From contig CAXXMY010000015.1 of the NCBI GenBank assembly GCA_963663635.2, forward strand, positions 1-64,000: DNA of 64,000 nt. The letters run 5' to 3'. The position numbers and the translations under genes are program-made. The notes beneath the pieces were generated by a model. The model saw only the letters and a list, made by a program, of their open reading frames with translations, made no database searches and was not told the origin of the DNA. The stretch is from Poriferisodalis sp963663635 (GTDB taxonomy: Bacteria > Actinomycetota > Acidimicrobiia > Acidimicrobiales > Poriferisodalaceae). Numbering within the stretch: the first letter of the stretch is position 1; every line of letters begins with the position of its first letter. Of this stretch, positions 1 to 8,963 are shown piece after piece.

Positions 1-274
1 ATTCCTATGACAACGCATTGGCCGCCACGACCAACGGTCTCTACAAGGCCGAATGCGCCTACGGGCCCGACACACACGGCTGGCACGACACCGACCAGCT
101 CGAACTCGCCACCCTGGGCTGGGTGCACTGGTTCAACCAGCAACGGCTCCATGGCCACTGCAACGACACCCCGCCCGCAGAATTCGAAGCAGCGTTCTAC
201 GCTGCCCACAAGACCACCCCAACCGGGGCTGGAAAACCAAACCAATGAGTCTCCAACAAAGCCAGAGCGGTTCA
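1..274 (+). mobile_element. IS3-family element, 3' end only
   Basis: The window opens inside an IS3-type insertion sequence. After the transposase stop at 248 the sequence runs into a terminus which, read inward on the minus strand, begins TGAACCGCTCTGGC, the typical look of an IS3-family inverted repeat, ending near 274. Directly beyond it starts IS1380-like DNA that has lost its outer end, so this element was inserted into, or recombined with, the IS1380 copy. The other end lies outside the window. Confidence 0.75.
3..248 (+). CDS. IS3-family transposase (OrfB), C-terminal part
   Basis: The reading frame is open from the window edge and encodes the last ~81 residues of an IS3 OrfB (rve integrase fold, DDE chemistry). 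Recognisable are SYDNALA, which sits just before the catalytic glutamate region, then GLYKAEC with that glutamate, and the usual C-terminal block WVHWFNQQRLHG followed by PPAEFEAAFY. The protein would act with OrfA to move the element. Only the 3' end is present, so whether the full gene is intact cannot be judged. Confidence 0.85.
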   Translation, partial: SYDNALAATTNGLYKAECAYGPDTHGWHDTDQLELATLGWVHWFNQQRLHGHCNDTPPAEFEAAFYAAHKTTPTGAGKPNQ

Positions 275-1498
275 GGGGGTGTGGTTTGGTGTTGTTTGGG
301 CGTGTTCGGCTAGGGGTGCGGGTGTGGTTTGGGGTTGTCGACGCTGGGTTTGTGTGGGGGCGCCGGTTCCGGGCGATGTCGGTCAGCCGGAGGGTCCGGG
401 CAGAGCCCTGAGAGCGCTGAGTGTGGCTGTGAATTGTGTTTCCCAGGGCCAGCGGGCGGGGTATCGCAGGGTGGGTGTGCCGGAGCGGTTGGCGAGCACG
501 GCGGCGAGGGCGACGAGTCGGGTGCGGCGGGAGCGGTTCGTGGCTGGCGGCGCGCCGGCAAGAGTGTCGGTCCAGTGGCCGCTGTTGGTGTAGGCGATGT
601 CGGTCCATGCGGTGTCGCCGATTGCTTGGATCGCTGCGCGCACAGCGGATCTGAGGGCGACGGTGATCGACCATTTGATGTTGTGGGCGTCGAGGCGGTC
701 GATCAGTTTGTGTGACCAGAATCCCGAGTCGGCGCGCACCGTGGTCGGCCCACCAGCCCCGGCTCGTCGCAGGTTCGCGGCGAGCTCGTCGACGAAGCGC
801 TCCACGCCTCGCGACGACCCCGCGGAGCCTTTGCGCATGCGGGCGCCGAGCACCTCGCCGGTGTCGGCGCGTGTAGCGAGCAGCGGGTGATAGCCGAGCT
901 CTTTGGTGTATCCGTACGCGGCGCCTTGTTTTTGTTTGCCGTGGACCTCGCAGATCGTGGAGTCCAGATCGACCGTCAGCGGCGCACGGCCCGGGCCTGC
1001 TCCCAACTGCCATGCGCGAGCGAGCGTGCGCGACAGCACCGCTTCGAGCTGGCGGACGTGACCGAACGTGAACGTCCGCAAGAACGTCCCGACCGTGGAC
1101 GGCGCCATCGGGCGGAATCCCAGCACCCGACCGGTGCGCCCGGCGCGCAGCATCTCGACGTGATCGATGTGAGTGCCGCCTGCGAGCATCGCGGCGACCA
1201 CCGTGCAGATCTTGGGGCCCGGGTTCGCGGAACCCGTGCGCACCCACCGCTCGATCAGCGCCGAAACACCCAGACGGGCCATCAGCGTGCCCGCCAGGAT
1301 CAGGCCCGCGTTGGCCACCAGGCCCTCATGGTCAAAGGTCGTTGCGAACCGGTCCGGACTGCGCGATGATGCAGACACAAAAAGTGCCTCCTGTTTTTGA
1401 GACGAATGTTGCTTCCAACATCACAATCGTCGCAGATCAGGAGGCCTTTTTCGCGGACGCGGCAACCCACACACACCCACCACACCGGTGGATTCAGG
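275..1498 (-). mobile_element. IS1380-family element, copy 1, one end lost
   Basis: The element carries a transposase on the minus strand and keeps one terminal repeat at 1486-1498, which read inward is CCTGAATCCACCG. The opposite terminal repeat is missing: homology to the second copy starts abruptly at about 275, right after the IS3 end. The same repeat appears at 15453-15465 in the other copy, so the two partial copies each preserve a different end. Confidence 0.75.
383..1378 (-). pseudogene. IS1380-family transposase with internal deletion
   Basis: The 331-residue product resembles IS1380 (DDE_Tnp_1) transposases over residues ~1-260, including the N-terminal block around DHEGLVANAGL and the catalytic segment LTVDLDSTICEVHGKQK with GAAYGYTKELGYHPL. 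The last ~50 residues (RTRLVALAAVLANRSG, then TPTLRYPARWPW) match the usual C-terminus. Between the two, about 100-130 residues normally present, including the part with the last catalytic acid, are missing, so the enzyme is probably inactive; the family is usually 430-480 residues. The start is GTG with a strong AGGAGG about 10 bases upstream. The deletion estimate comes from family knowledge, not an alignment run here. Confidence 0.7.
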
Positions 1499-2334
1499 CT
1501 AAGAACCCAGGTGCGCGAGGTGCCACGAGCGAGCGCTCTTGCGCCATGCAGACGGAGTTCGCCTGCCGGGATTCCCAGTCTGAGTACCACACGCCGACGC
1601 CGACGCACATCGTTTCTTGAAGTGTTGCGAGTGTGTTCCGCAGGTGGGCTTTCGGTCTCGTGGCTGGTTCCGGCTGCAGCGTTCTGAAGTTCCTAGTTTC
1701 AGCGCTTATGAGCGGGAGCCCAAGCTTGTTAACACGGTCCCTTGATGTTCATGTTCGTCCCCTGGTTCATCATGGGAACCGACTGCTCCAGCGGGAGTGG
1801 TGCGTGGTCGCTCGACATGTCGCCGGAGCAACTGCTTCCGACGTGTATGGCGATGCCGGCCGGAAACCCCCGACACCAACCTCGAATGTCAGTGAGCGCA
1901 CAATGCGGCTACCGGAGAGCGCTCACAAACGCAGCGGGCCTCACTGCCCCGCCGTCACCGTTGACGTTCAGCGCTGTGTACGCCGGGTTCGATAGCTCTG
2001 CTTCGCCGGGGTTGTCTCCGCTGTGGAAACGTCGTAGCAGCCGGAGCGCTCTCGCTTCGTGCGGTTCGGCCTCCTAGATCTCTGCGTCAGCCGCAGCAGT
2101 TCCTTCGTTCGGCGCGGTTCAGCCCGTGTACGGCGAGTCGTCCGCATGGCAGAGCGACAACTGCCGGGCATCCGCTTGCAAGTGCGCGAGCACCTCGCAG
2201 GATCAGCTGGGTCGAGGAACCGCCCGTGGAGAGGACGTTGACGAGGTGAAGTGTCTTGCCACTATGTCCAGCGATGGCGAAGTGCGGATTACCCAGGATT
2301 CCGGAACATTCGAAGTTCCATGTCACCTGCCCGC
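1499..2334. other. Stretch with no recognisable gene
   Basis: About 835 bases follow the IS1380 end without a reading frame that looks like a protein on either strand. Frames of 60-120 codons exist but have the arginine/serine-rich composition of shadow frames in GC-rich DNA. One minus-strand frame (2087-2413) has a somewhat protein-like stretch around GNPHFAIAGHSGK, but no family is recognised. Probably decayed former coding DNA. Confidence 0.5.
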
Positions 2335-2562
2335 CTAGCTGTGGATTGCTGAGAACAGTTCCCGTGCGAACCCTGCGAAGATGACGGATTTGAATTCTGG
2401 GTCGCTGAGGCATCGGTTGGCGAATTCGTCGTTGCCGGCCTTACCTCGCTGATCGGGACCTTCGACGAGCGCGACGTGCCCTACTTCCCGATGGCCACCT
2501 ACCAGGACATGGGCATCCCAGCCATCGGCACCGAAACAGCCAGCGCAGCGGCGGCGAGCTGA
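2335..2562. pseudogene. Two converging gene tails, unidentified
   Basis: On the plus strand a start-less frame ends at 2562 with a natural-looking tail: TFDERDVPYFPMATYQDMG, then IPAIGTE and a short alanine-rich end. On the minus strand another frame ends at 2335 with DPEFKSVIFAGFARELF just before its stop. Each looks like the true C-terminus of a protein and they appear to meet around 2440, as if two gene ends had been joined by deletion. Neither is recognised with confidence. Both are too short to be functional. Confidence 0.3.
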
Positions 2563-2727
2563 CACGCGGCCGGCGGTCCGTGGCATCAACCTTCCGAGGT
2601 TCTTGCTTGTCCGACGCCAGCGCTATGCAACTGTCGCTTTCTTGTGTTCGCGTGGACAGTTGTTCTTGTGCACCTGCAGTCCGCTTTTGGAGCGATGGGG
2701 CGAGCCATCGTCATCTGCGTTCCGTGG

Positions 2728-3212
2728 TCAGTGCCGTGGGTAGGCGACGAGTCGGTTGGGTTCCGGCGGCGAGTGCGGTTCGGACGGTCCAGGGTCGAGA
2801 CTGACCGCGAGCTGGATTGCTTCGTTCAGCGGGATCTTCTCGCCCCAAACCATGTTATGCAGCACTTCTTCGTAGCCTTGGGCGAGGGCCTCATGCTCGG
2901 GAGTTGACGAGTCGAACGATCGCAGCGAGGCGAAGCCATCCGCGGGACGCGTGCGGTCCTCGCTCGGAACCCACTGCTCGGAGATGTGCAGCAGTGCTTT
3001 GCTGTCCCGCCCGATGTGCCCCTCGAACCTGTCTTTGGCGAGCGCGATGCATGCCAGGTCGTACACGTCACGTGCACGTTCTCAGAAGGATGAATCGCAG
3101 GTCCCCAGAAGACGAGGTCTCGGTCTGAGCGATCAGCTTGTTCATCGCTGTCGTCCCCGGCCCCAATGTGACCATCTCGAATCCGCCGAGCTCCGGATGG
3201 GCTGCGAGCATC
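2728..3212 (-). pseudogene. AbiEii-type nucleotidyltransferase toxin, 3' part
   Basis: This is the downstream part of the toxin gene that begins at 4999; IS30 copy A (3213-4283) separates the two. Removing the IS and one ATC duplicate restores the frame: ...VCDEEM is followed by LAAHPELGGFEMVTLGPG. That frame then stops near 3070, while the protein continues one frame away as RARDVYDLACIALAKD to the stop at 2728. Deleting one T in CTTCTGAGAAC near 3085 would join them as ILRERARDVYDLA. The ARDVYDLA block is a usual feature of AbiEii-like proteins. The gene is thus broken twice, unless the single-base shift is an assembly error. Confidence 0.65.
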
Positions 3213-4283
3213 GGCGAACTCCATCGGTGGTTGCAAGTGAACGGTCATGATGACCGTTGGGAACACATCGCAGCCGACCGATGGAGGTGTCCAGTATGGC
3301 AGCGAGGCTGAGTTTGGATCGAGCGGGTGTTCATCGAGTCGTCGCTGAGCGGGGCGGGCCGCAGCGTCGCGGACGCAGCGCAGCGGGCTGGGCCGTGACC
3401 GGTCCACGGTGCATCGCGAGCTGGCCCGCTGCGGCGGGCGGGGGGCCTATGACGCCCGCGCGGCGCACGCGTGGGCGTGCGCGAGGGCGCGACGAGAGCG
3501 AACGCCCAAGCTGGCGGTCGATCGGGTGCTGGCCGCCGCGGTCGATGAGCGTCTGAAGCTGAGGTGGTCCCCGCACGCGACCGCGGCGGACCTGCGCGAG
3601 GCGGGTATGAGCGTGTGCGCGGAGACGATCTATCGGGCGTGCTACGCGAACGACCCGCGCAGCGGCCTGGCGGCGGGCACCTGGGCGAAGCTGCCGCGGC
3701 GCTGCCGGCGCCGTCGGCCGCGCAGCGTCGCGCAGGCCGAAAAGCCCAGCCCGCTGGGGGAATACCGGCGGTTGGCCGACCGGCCGGCCGCAGCCGAGGA
3801 CCGTATAGAGCCCGGCCACTGGGAAGGCGACCTCATCGTCGGCAAAGCGAACCTCACCGCTGCGGTCACGCTCGTGGAGCGCACCAGCCGCTACGCGGTC
3901 ACCGCAGCGCTGCCCGACGGCTACGGCGCGCCCCAGGTCGCCGCCGCGGTCACCGCGGCGCTGGGCCGCCAGCCCGCAGCGCTCGTGCGCAGCCTCACCT
4001 GGGACCAAGGCCGCGAGATGGCCCGCTGGGCCGACGTCGAGGCCGCGCTCGGCATCGAGGTGTTCTTCTGCGAGCCGCGCTCGCCGTGGCAGCGACCCAC
4101 CAACGAGCAGACCAACGCGCTGCTGCGCCGATGGCTCCCCAAAGGCACCAGCCTCGACATCGGACAACTGCGGCTCTCGGTCATCGAGGACAACCTCAAC
4201 CACATGCCACGCCGACTCCACCACTGGACATCAGCACACGACATCTACACTCAACTCAGTCGCAACCACCGGTAGAGCTTGCC
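3213..4283 (+). mobile_element. IS30-family element, copy A
   Basis: This 1071-bp element is bounded by 28-bp imperfect inverted repeats. The left one starts GGCGAACTCCATC and the right one, read inward, GGCAAGCTCTACC; in most copies both continue with GGTGGTTGCAAGTGA. A 3-bp target duplication ATC flanks it (3210-3212 and 4284-4286). Inside the left end lies a 9-bp inverted repeat with one central base (3240-3258, AACGGTCAT/ATGACCGTT), present in the other copies. It interrupts the AbiEii-type toxin gene in the opposite orientation. Confidence 0.9.
3296..4275 (+). pseudogene. IS30-family transposase, copy A (5' frameshifts)
   Basis: Compared base by base with copy E, the first ~120 bases carry an extra C after TTGGAT, an extra GAG and an extra G, so the N-terminal helix-turn-helix is out of frame. 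From 3409 the frame is open to 4275 and gives 288 residues with the IS30 DDE core: GHWEGDLIVG (first Asp), LTWDQGREM (second Asp) and PWQRPTNEQTN (Glu). Transposition from this copy would need protein from another. The GGAGG ribosome site and ATG at 3296 are preserved. Confidence 0.8.
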
Positions 4284-4999
4284 ATCTCTTCATCGCAGAC
4301 ACGGCCGATCATCGACATGACCGGCTCGCGCTGAGTCCATATCGGTGCTGCATCGAGCGGCTTGAACGAGACGTCGAAGCGGCACATCCCGGCTCGTTGG
4401 GGATGGACGAGCGTCACGAAACGGTGTGCCGGCCCCTTGTCGACGATCTTGTATGTGCCGGAGATTCTCCTAGAGGTTCTGCCGAACGCATCCATACATG
4501 CCTGTCGAAGCTCTCTTGCCTTCACATGCTCCCGCGCGCTGAGTACCAAGTCGATGTCCTCTGACCATCGCTGGGTGATTCCCCACGCTGCAGACAGCGA
4601 AGTCCCGCCGCCGAAGACGAATCGCCCGACGATGTTCTCGGCATCAGATCGAGCCGGGTTCGGGAATCTCCGCCGCACATAGCCGTCACTGACAGCGTTC
4701 CTCCATGCGTACAGCGTCCTGATGAGCCAGTAATCGCGGATGGTCAACTCCGCTTCGAGGCCGTAGTGCGCTGACGCATGGCCCACCATCTCACGAAACA
4801 TGCGCTCGTCATCAGCCAATGGTCTTGGCGCTGAGGAATCTGCTTCGCTGTAGCCGATTGCGTCTCGCACAGCAGACCGAGCCGCTTCGGAGGCATCAGT
4901 TCGGGGCGCAGACCGGGTGCGGTGGGAGACGACCGGGCAGGTGTCGTAGTAGTTCTGGCACAGCCCGCCGCGCTGTGTCGGGGCAAGGCATAGCCGCAT
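4284..4999 (-). pseudogene. AbiEii-type nucleotidyltransferase toxin, 5' part
   Basis: The N-terminal ~240 residues of an AbiEii/AbiGii-family toxin, the growth-inhibiting nucleotidyltransferase of type IV toxin-antitoxin and abortive-infection systems. The diagnostic motif is FVFGGGTSLSAAWG, then WSEDIDLVL, carrying the metal-binding acidic pair. The chosen ATG at 4999 is 5 bases past the antitoxin stop; the frame is open further upstream but would overlap the antitoxin by 30 codons. The protein starts with MRLCLAPTQRGGLCQN and a further Cys and His, a small tag shared with other island proteins. The frame runs a few codons into IS30 copy A; the rest of the gene resumes at 3212. Confidence 0.75.
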
Positions 5000-5004
5000 C
5001 CTCT

Positions 5005-5724
5005 TCAATGCGACTCCAACAGGTCCGGCAGCCCGCCGGCCAGCCTGCCGATGACCGCTTCGAATGCCCTGTCTCCTTCGCCACCGAATGGCCATCTGCG
5101 CCCCGTCGGCTCCGTCTCAGATGCCCACAGCAGCACCTCCTTGCGGATCGGCTCGCCCGGCTTCATCCAGCCGTTCGCCTCGGTGAGCAGCCACATGGCG
5201 TGATCCCAATTGTGATAGTCGGCTGCTGCTGCCGACTTGGCTGCCTCGAGCAGATTCGCCTCGTTCCAGTTCAACGACCTTCGCCGGATATTCGATCTCT
5301 CGACGAAGCTCAGGGGAGGGCCGACGGGCAATGCAGGAGGTGTGAGGTTGCGGTACGGCACAGCGATAGTCGTGCGGTACGGCACCTGCGTGGACCAGCC
5401 GATGCGCGAGAGCGCTCCGAATCCCGCTTCGCAGGAGCCGAGAGGGGCAAGAACCGATTTCGCCTCGTTGAGGACCAGAGGCATCGATCCATAGCTGAAG
5501 TCCGCAGGCGGCGGCTGCCGCCAGTAGATGCCTCGTGCTGCCCTGCCGATGATCGGCAGGTCAGCGGACAAGAGGCGGCTGAGGATGTTCCGCGCGACCT
5601 GCCTCGGGCCCGGCACGGCGCTTGAGCGGAACCAAGTGCCGGATGGCAGGTTCTCGATCCATCCACGGGCAATGCTGGACAGACTCGGGCGGCTCACGTC
5701 CGCTGATGCCATCGCCGATGTCAT
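5005..5724 (-). CDS. AbiEi-type antitoxin / regulator
   Basis: This 239-residue protein directly precedes and is co-oriented with the AbiEii-type toxin gene, which starts 5 bases after its stop. Its N-terminal part (residues ~8-60, ARGWIENLPSGTWFRSSAVP) has the character of the winged helix of AbiEi antitoxins, which bind their own promoter and counteract the toxin by an unknown indirect route. The central segment (LVLNEAKSVLAPLG; VPYRNLTPP) also fits the family. Identification rests mainly on operon position plus this weak resemblance. It appears intact while its toxin is broken. Confidence 0.6.
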   Translation of the reverse strand: MTSAMASADVSRPSLSSIARGWIENLPSGTWFRSSAVPGPRQVARNILSRLLSADLPIIGRAARGIYWRQPPPADFSYGSMPLVLNEAKSVLAPLGSCEAGFGALSRIGWSTQVPYRTTIAVPYRNLTPPALPVGPPLSFVERSNIRRRSLNWNEANLLEAAKSAAAADYHNWDHAMWLLTEANGWMKPGEPIRKEVLLWASETEPTGRRWPFGGEGDRAFEAVIGRLAGGLPDLLESH

Positions 5725-5730
5725 GTAGGA

Positions 5731-5755
5731 ATAATAACAAATAATGTGAGCACAA
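5731..5755 (-). promoter_or_regulatory. Promoter of the AbiE-type operon, probably leaderless
   Basis: An AT-rich island in GC-rich DNA lies directly upstream of the ATG at 5724. On the minus strand a TATTAT hexamer ends 6 bases before the ATG (TATTATTCCTACATG), which would place the transcript start at or next to the start codon. No Shine-Dalgarno site is visible. This is the usual geometry of leaderless actinobacterial mRNAs; no convincing -35 box is seen. Confidence 0.5.
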
Positions 5756-5926
5756 GCGAGCGCGCTCCGCGTTCAAGGGGGCGTCGGCACCGAGTCAACC
5801 CCGAACTCGAAAGACCGCCGCCTCTTCCAGTGGGGCGCACCGGCCGCATGTATCGAAGTGTCTCTTGCTGGTCTGATCTACGGCCGGTGCTCCGCCGACA
5901 GACACGACGTGTAGTTGCTAACGGGC

Positions 5927-5952
5927 AAGTGACCACACTTGCCGCACGATGG
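5927..5952. repeat. Operator-like repeat, second occurrence at 15241
   Basis: AAGTGACCACACTTGCCGCA and the next six bases match 15241-15266 with three differences. The copy at 15241 lies upstream of the first Fic gene and forms a clear inverted repeat; in this copy the right arm is degenerate. It sits about 200 bases upstream of the AbiE operon and 90 bases upstream of the HAD fragment. The rest of the interval 5725-6042 shows no gene. Confidence 0.5.
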
Positions 5953-6042
5953 CCGCTCACGAACCCAGCTCCCGGTGTGGACGGATCGCCAGGTGCAGAG
6001 TCGCTTCATACTCACTAGCGACACCGACAAGAGAGCGCTTGC

Positions 6043-6174
6043 ATGTTTGATGCGATCATCTTCGATGCCGACGACACGCTGCACCTCGACGCAATCGCCC
6101 GAGCCATGCCCAGAGCGCACCTGGAGTTCGGCCTACCCGCAGCTGCCACACACTCAAGATCGAGTGGCGGCTAG
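6043..6174 (+). pseudogene. HAD-superfamily hydrolase, N-terminal fragment
   Basis: A 43-codon frame begins MFDAIIFDADDTLHLDA, the classic motif I of haloacid-dehalogenase hydrolases, in which the first Asp of DADDT is the nucleophile. After about 20 residues the sequence loses the family character and ends at a stop. The remaining ~180 residues expected for a HAD phosphatase are absent, so this is a gene stump. Confidence 0.6.
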
Positions 6175-6278
6175 CTCTGTCAGTCGAACCGATAGAGGTG
6201 TGACACGGGCCGCAGACCAGAGTACGGCCACGCGTGCATGCACGAGGGAAGCGCTCGGGACAACAGACGAGCCCCGCC

Positions 6279-6458
6279 ATGCCCGATACGCCGCACACGC
6301 CCCGGAGTCCCAGAGTCGCGGTGTTCGTCGACTATCGGGATCTGGCACACCACTCGTGCACTGTCCGCTCCGCCGGGCGTTCCCCCCGATGGGCCATGGG
6401 CACCCTGAACGGATCGGGGAGCGTGGCCGTGTCGCGCCGTTTCAGCGCAAACCACTAG
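6279..6458 (+). pseudogene. Partial duplicate of NYN-domain gene
   Basis: The 59-codon frame starts with a proline-rich stretch and then RVAVFVDYRDLAHH, matching RLSVFVDYENVRHG at the start of the complete N-terminus at 6684. The following residues no longer match except for WAMGTLN versus TMGHVHP, so the copy decays quickly. A GC-rich hairpin (6474-6507) follows it, and a near copy of that hairpin (6634-6667) precedes the longer gene, implying a tandem duplication of gene start plus hairpin. Confidence 0.5.
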
Positions 6459-6473
6459 TGTCTGTTTCATACT

Positions 6474-6507
6474 CCCCGTCTTCCCGGCACCGCCGGGAAT
6501 GGCGGGG
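6474..6507. repeat. GC hairpin repeat, copy 1 (copy 2 at 6634-6667)
   Basis: The segment starts CCCCGTCTTCCCGGC and ends CCGCCGGGAATGGCGGGG, giving an imperfect hairpin with CCCGGC pairing to GCCGGG and CCCC pairing to GGGG. Copy 2 at 6634-6667 starts CCCCGTCTGGCCGGC, ends TGCCGGGCATGGCGGGG, and lies 17 bases before the NYN gene ATG. The pair could be a terminator/attenuator or a short mobile repeat. Confidence 0.5.
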
Positions 6508-6683
6508 TCTGCCTGTTTGCTAGGCATCCCTCACCTCTGACGCCGCCGGTCGGATCTGGGTTCCGCCCGAAACAACAAGCGGCGATCCGCGTTGCGTTCG
6601 CGTTGCACAATCGACTACAGTCCGCTTATTCCTCCCCGTCTGGCCGGCTCTGCCGGGCATGGCGGGGCTTATCTTTTCTGACA

Positions 6684-7124
6684 ATGACTTCCCGGCCGCC
6701 CACACGCTTGTCCGTCTTCGTCGACTACGAGAACGTGCGTCACGGCGCCCGGTCGATCTTCGGGAGCCCCAGCACCGATTCTCCGACGATGGGCCACGTG
6801 CACCCGGATCTTCTCGGCGAACTGCTGTGCCAGCGAGGGCAGGCCGTGGACACAACACGGTCGCTGACCGCTGTCCACGTGTATCGGGGACGCCCGGGAC
6901 GGCAAAGTCACCGCAACCTGCGGGTCTCGTTCGACCGTCAGACCGCCCGCTGGGCCAAGATGCCCGGCGTGATCGTGAAAACCAGCAACATGCGCTACGA
7001 GGCCGCTGAGCGTGATCCGAACACGGGCGAGGTCACCAGGTGGGCAGGCCAGGGAAAAGGCATCGACGTGCTGCTCGCCCTGGACCTCGTCCGCGGGGCA
7101 CGCGACGACGCCGCCCTTCCATAG
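6684..7124 (+). CDS. NYN-domain (PIN-like) nuclease, C-terminally truncated
   Basis: The product starts MTSRPPTRLSVFVDYENVRH, with the FVDYEN motif of NYN/LabA (DUF88) ribonucleases, where the Asp is a metal ligand. Residues ~100-130 contain WAGQGKGIDVLLALDLVRG, the KGID block of the family. The protein ends after ~146 residues, just before the strand carrying the later catalytic acids (usually a VSSDSD-like sequence), so it is truncated and likely inactive. The earlier start at 6603 was rejected because it runs through the hairpin and is not protein-like. Confidence 0.65.
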   Translation: MTSRPPTRLSVFVDYENVRHGARSIFGSPSTDSPTMGHVHPDLLGELLCQRGQAVDTTRSLTAVHVYRGRPGRQSHRNLRVSFDRQTARWAKMPGVIVKTSNMRYEAAERDPNTGEVTRWAGQGKGIDVLLALDLVRGARDDAALP

Positions 7125-7328
7125 CAGCATCGCGCGCCGCTGCCACGCCCAGGCGGCCTGTGCGTGACGCGGCCGACGTCGCCGGCCTCAAAGCACCAGC
7201 CGCCGGCGCACGGTGCCTGCCTGACATCGCCGAAACCTGAAATGTGCCCCCTAGCGGGCGCATATCGCCTGAACCGGTAATCTGAGACAACACCGAACGA
7301 TTCTTCCTTTTCACGAACAGGGGCAGCC

Positions 7329-7625
7329 ATGCCCGCCTTCCGCCCGGACCTCGATCTTGTCGACCACGACGTGCGCACCCCCGGACGTCTCGCACGAACC
7401 CTGCGCGACCGCCGCCGCAGTCTCGGTCTCACACAAGCCCAGACAGCCCAACGCGCCGGCGTGTCCCCCCAATGGCTCTCAGTGTTCGAGAACGGAAAAG
7501 CCAGCTGCGGCACACACCGCATGATGCGGCTCCTCGAAGCCCTGGGCCTGTCACTCGCGGTGCACACCCGGCCGCGCACCCTTGCCGACGCGGTCCTCGA
7601 AGCCGTCGCCGCGCCCGTCGACTGA
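7329..7625 (+). CDS. hipB: HipB-like antitoxin (XRE family)
   Basis: A 98-residue DNA-binding protein with an XRE helix-turn-helix at residues ~25-75: RDRRRSLGLTQAQTAQRAGV, then SPQWLSVFENGKA. It sits 12 bases upstream of hipA in the same direction. Known HipB dimers bind operators in their own promoter, neutralise HipA and repress the operon. AGGGGC lies just before the ATG. The region 7240-7328 should hold the promoter and operators, but I see no clean repeat there. Confidence 0.85.
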   Translation: MPAFRPDLDLVDHDVRTPGRLARTLRDRRRSLGLTQAQTAQRAGVSPQWLSVFENGKASCGTHRMMRLLEALGLSLAVHTRPRTLADAVLEAVAAPVD

Positions 7626-7637
7626 AACTCGCGGCCC

Positions 7638-8963
7638 ATGCCCCCGGAACCGCTCACCGTGCTCATCGCCGGCCGGCCCGCAGCCGTCATCGACCATCTC
7701 CGCTCGCAGCTGCGCCTCACCTACCACGACACCTACCGGGCCGACCCCGCCGCAGTCCCCCTGTCGCTGTCGATGCCCCTCACCCGACCCGTCACCATCG
7801 GCGTCCGCGTCAGCGGCTGGCTCAACGGCCTGCTGCCAGGCAACGAAACCGTGCGACGACGCTGGGCCGCGAAACAAAACGCTCTCTCACACTCCCCGTT
7901 CGACCTCCTGTCCACCCCGATCGGCCTCGACTGCCCAGGCGCAGTGCAGACCTGTCCCAGCAGCCTCGTGGCGGGCCTGGCCTCACGCCCGTCCGGCGTT
8001 GACTGGCTCACCCCCGCCCATCTCCATCAACTCGTCGACGAGCTCGTGCGCGACCAGACCTGGCAGCGACGCGGCGCCCGTTCCGCATGGAGCCTCGCCG
8101 GAGCTCAATCCAAGACCGCACTGGTCCGCGACGGCGACCGGTGGGGCGAACCGTGGGGCACCACCCCGTCCACACACATCCTTAAACCGTCAATGCGGGA
8201 CCTCGACGACCAGGCAATCAACGAGCACCTCTGCCTCGCAGCAGCCCGCAACCTCGGCCTCCTAGCAGCCCCCACCGAACCGTTCCGCGTCGGCGCACAC
8301 TCAGTGCTGGCCGTGCGCCGCTACGACCGGCTTCCCGGCCCCGACGGCACCATCGGACGCGTGCACCAAGAAGACTTCCACCAAGCCTGCGGCCAACCCG
8401 ACGTCAACATCTACCAGTCCGACGGCGACGGCCACTCCATCAGCCGACTCGCACGCCTCATAACCGACCACTGCGCGGAGCCCGACACCGACCAGCGCCG
8501 CTTCTTCGATGCCCTCGTGTTCAACTGGCTCACCTGCAACACCGACGCCCACTCCAAGAACTACAGCCTGATCCTCGCTGCAGACGGCAATCGCCTCGCC
8601 CCCCTGTATGACGTCTGGTCCATTCACCCCTACGAGCCCGAGTTCGTGCGCTCGTTCACGATGGCCATGTCGGCACTCCCCGACCGGCGCTTCCTCACCG
8701 CCGAGAACCCCGCCGCCTGGATCGCAACAGCCGAAGCCGTCGGCCTGCCCGCAACGCACGGCCCTCAGCGAGCAGCCGACCTCGCCGCCCGACTCCCCGA
8801 AGCATTCACCCGGGCCGCAGACGAACTCCCGGCCTTGCTGCGCGCAGCCCCGATCACCCACACCCTCACCGCAGCGATGACCGAGCGAGCACAGCACTGC
8901 ACCAACTCGCTCGCCCAGAACTCCCCCCAACGCGCCCCCCGCGAACGCGGTCTCGAGCTCTGA
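7638..8963 (+). CDS. hipA: HipA-like Ser/Thr kinase toxin
   Basis: A 441-residue kinase toxin of normal family length. Family members phosphorylate an aminoacyl-tRNA synthetase (GltX in E. coli), causing growth arrest and persistence. Visible motifs: SLAGAQSKTAL near residue 151 (Gly/Ser loop), THILKPS with the ATP-binding Lys, VRRYDR, HQEDFHQACGQ, NTDAHSKNYSL near residue 300 with the catalytic Asp and the metal-binding Asn, and LAPLYDVWS with the DFG-like Asp. All expected catalytic residues are present, so the enzyme looks active. The last ~25 residues are low complexity. Confidence 0.9.
   Translation: MPPEPLTVLIAGRPAAVIDHLRSQLRLTYHDTYRADPAAVPLSLSMPLTRPVTIGVRVSGWLNGLLPGNETVRRRWAAKQNALSHSPFDLLSTPIGLDCPGAVQTCPSSLVAGLASRPSGVDWLTPAHLHQLVDELVRDQTWQRRGARSAWSLAGAQSKTALVRDGDRWGEPWGTTPSTHILKPSMRDLDDQAINEHLCLAAARNLGLLAAPTEPFRVGAHSVLAVRRYDRLPGPDGTIGRVHQEDFHQACGQPDVNIYQSDGDGHSISRLARLITDHCAEPDTDQRRFFDALVFNWLTCNTDAHSKNYSLILAADGNRLAPLYDVWSIHPYEPEFVRSFTMAMSALPDRRFLTAENPAAWIATAEAVGLPATHGPQRAADLAARLPEAFTRAADELPALLRAAPITHTLTAAMTERAQHCTNSLAQNSPQRAPRERGLEL

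Noticed and set aside
2087..2413. Minus-strand frame with a partly protein-like stretch (GNPHFAIAGHSGK)
   Set aside because: The rest of the frame is arginine-rich, it overlaps the converging gene tails, and no family is recognised.
2826..3407. 193-codon minus-strand frame spanning the IS30 copy A left end
   Set aside because: Runs across the IS boundary and lies in a different frame from the AbiEii-like tail; arginine-rich with no family resemblance except a coincidental overlap.
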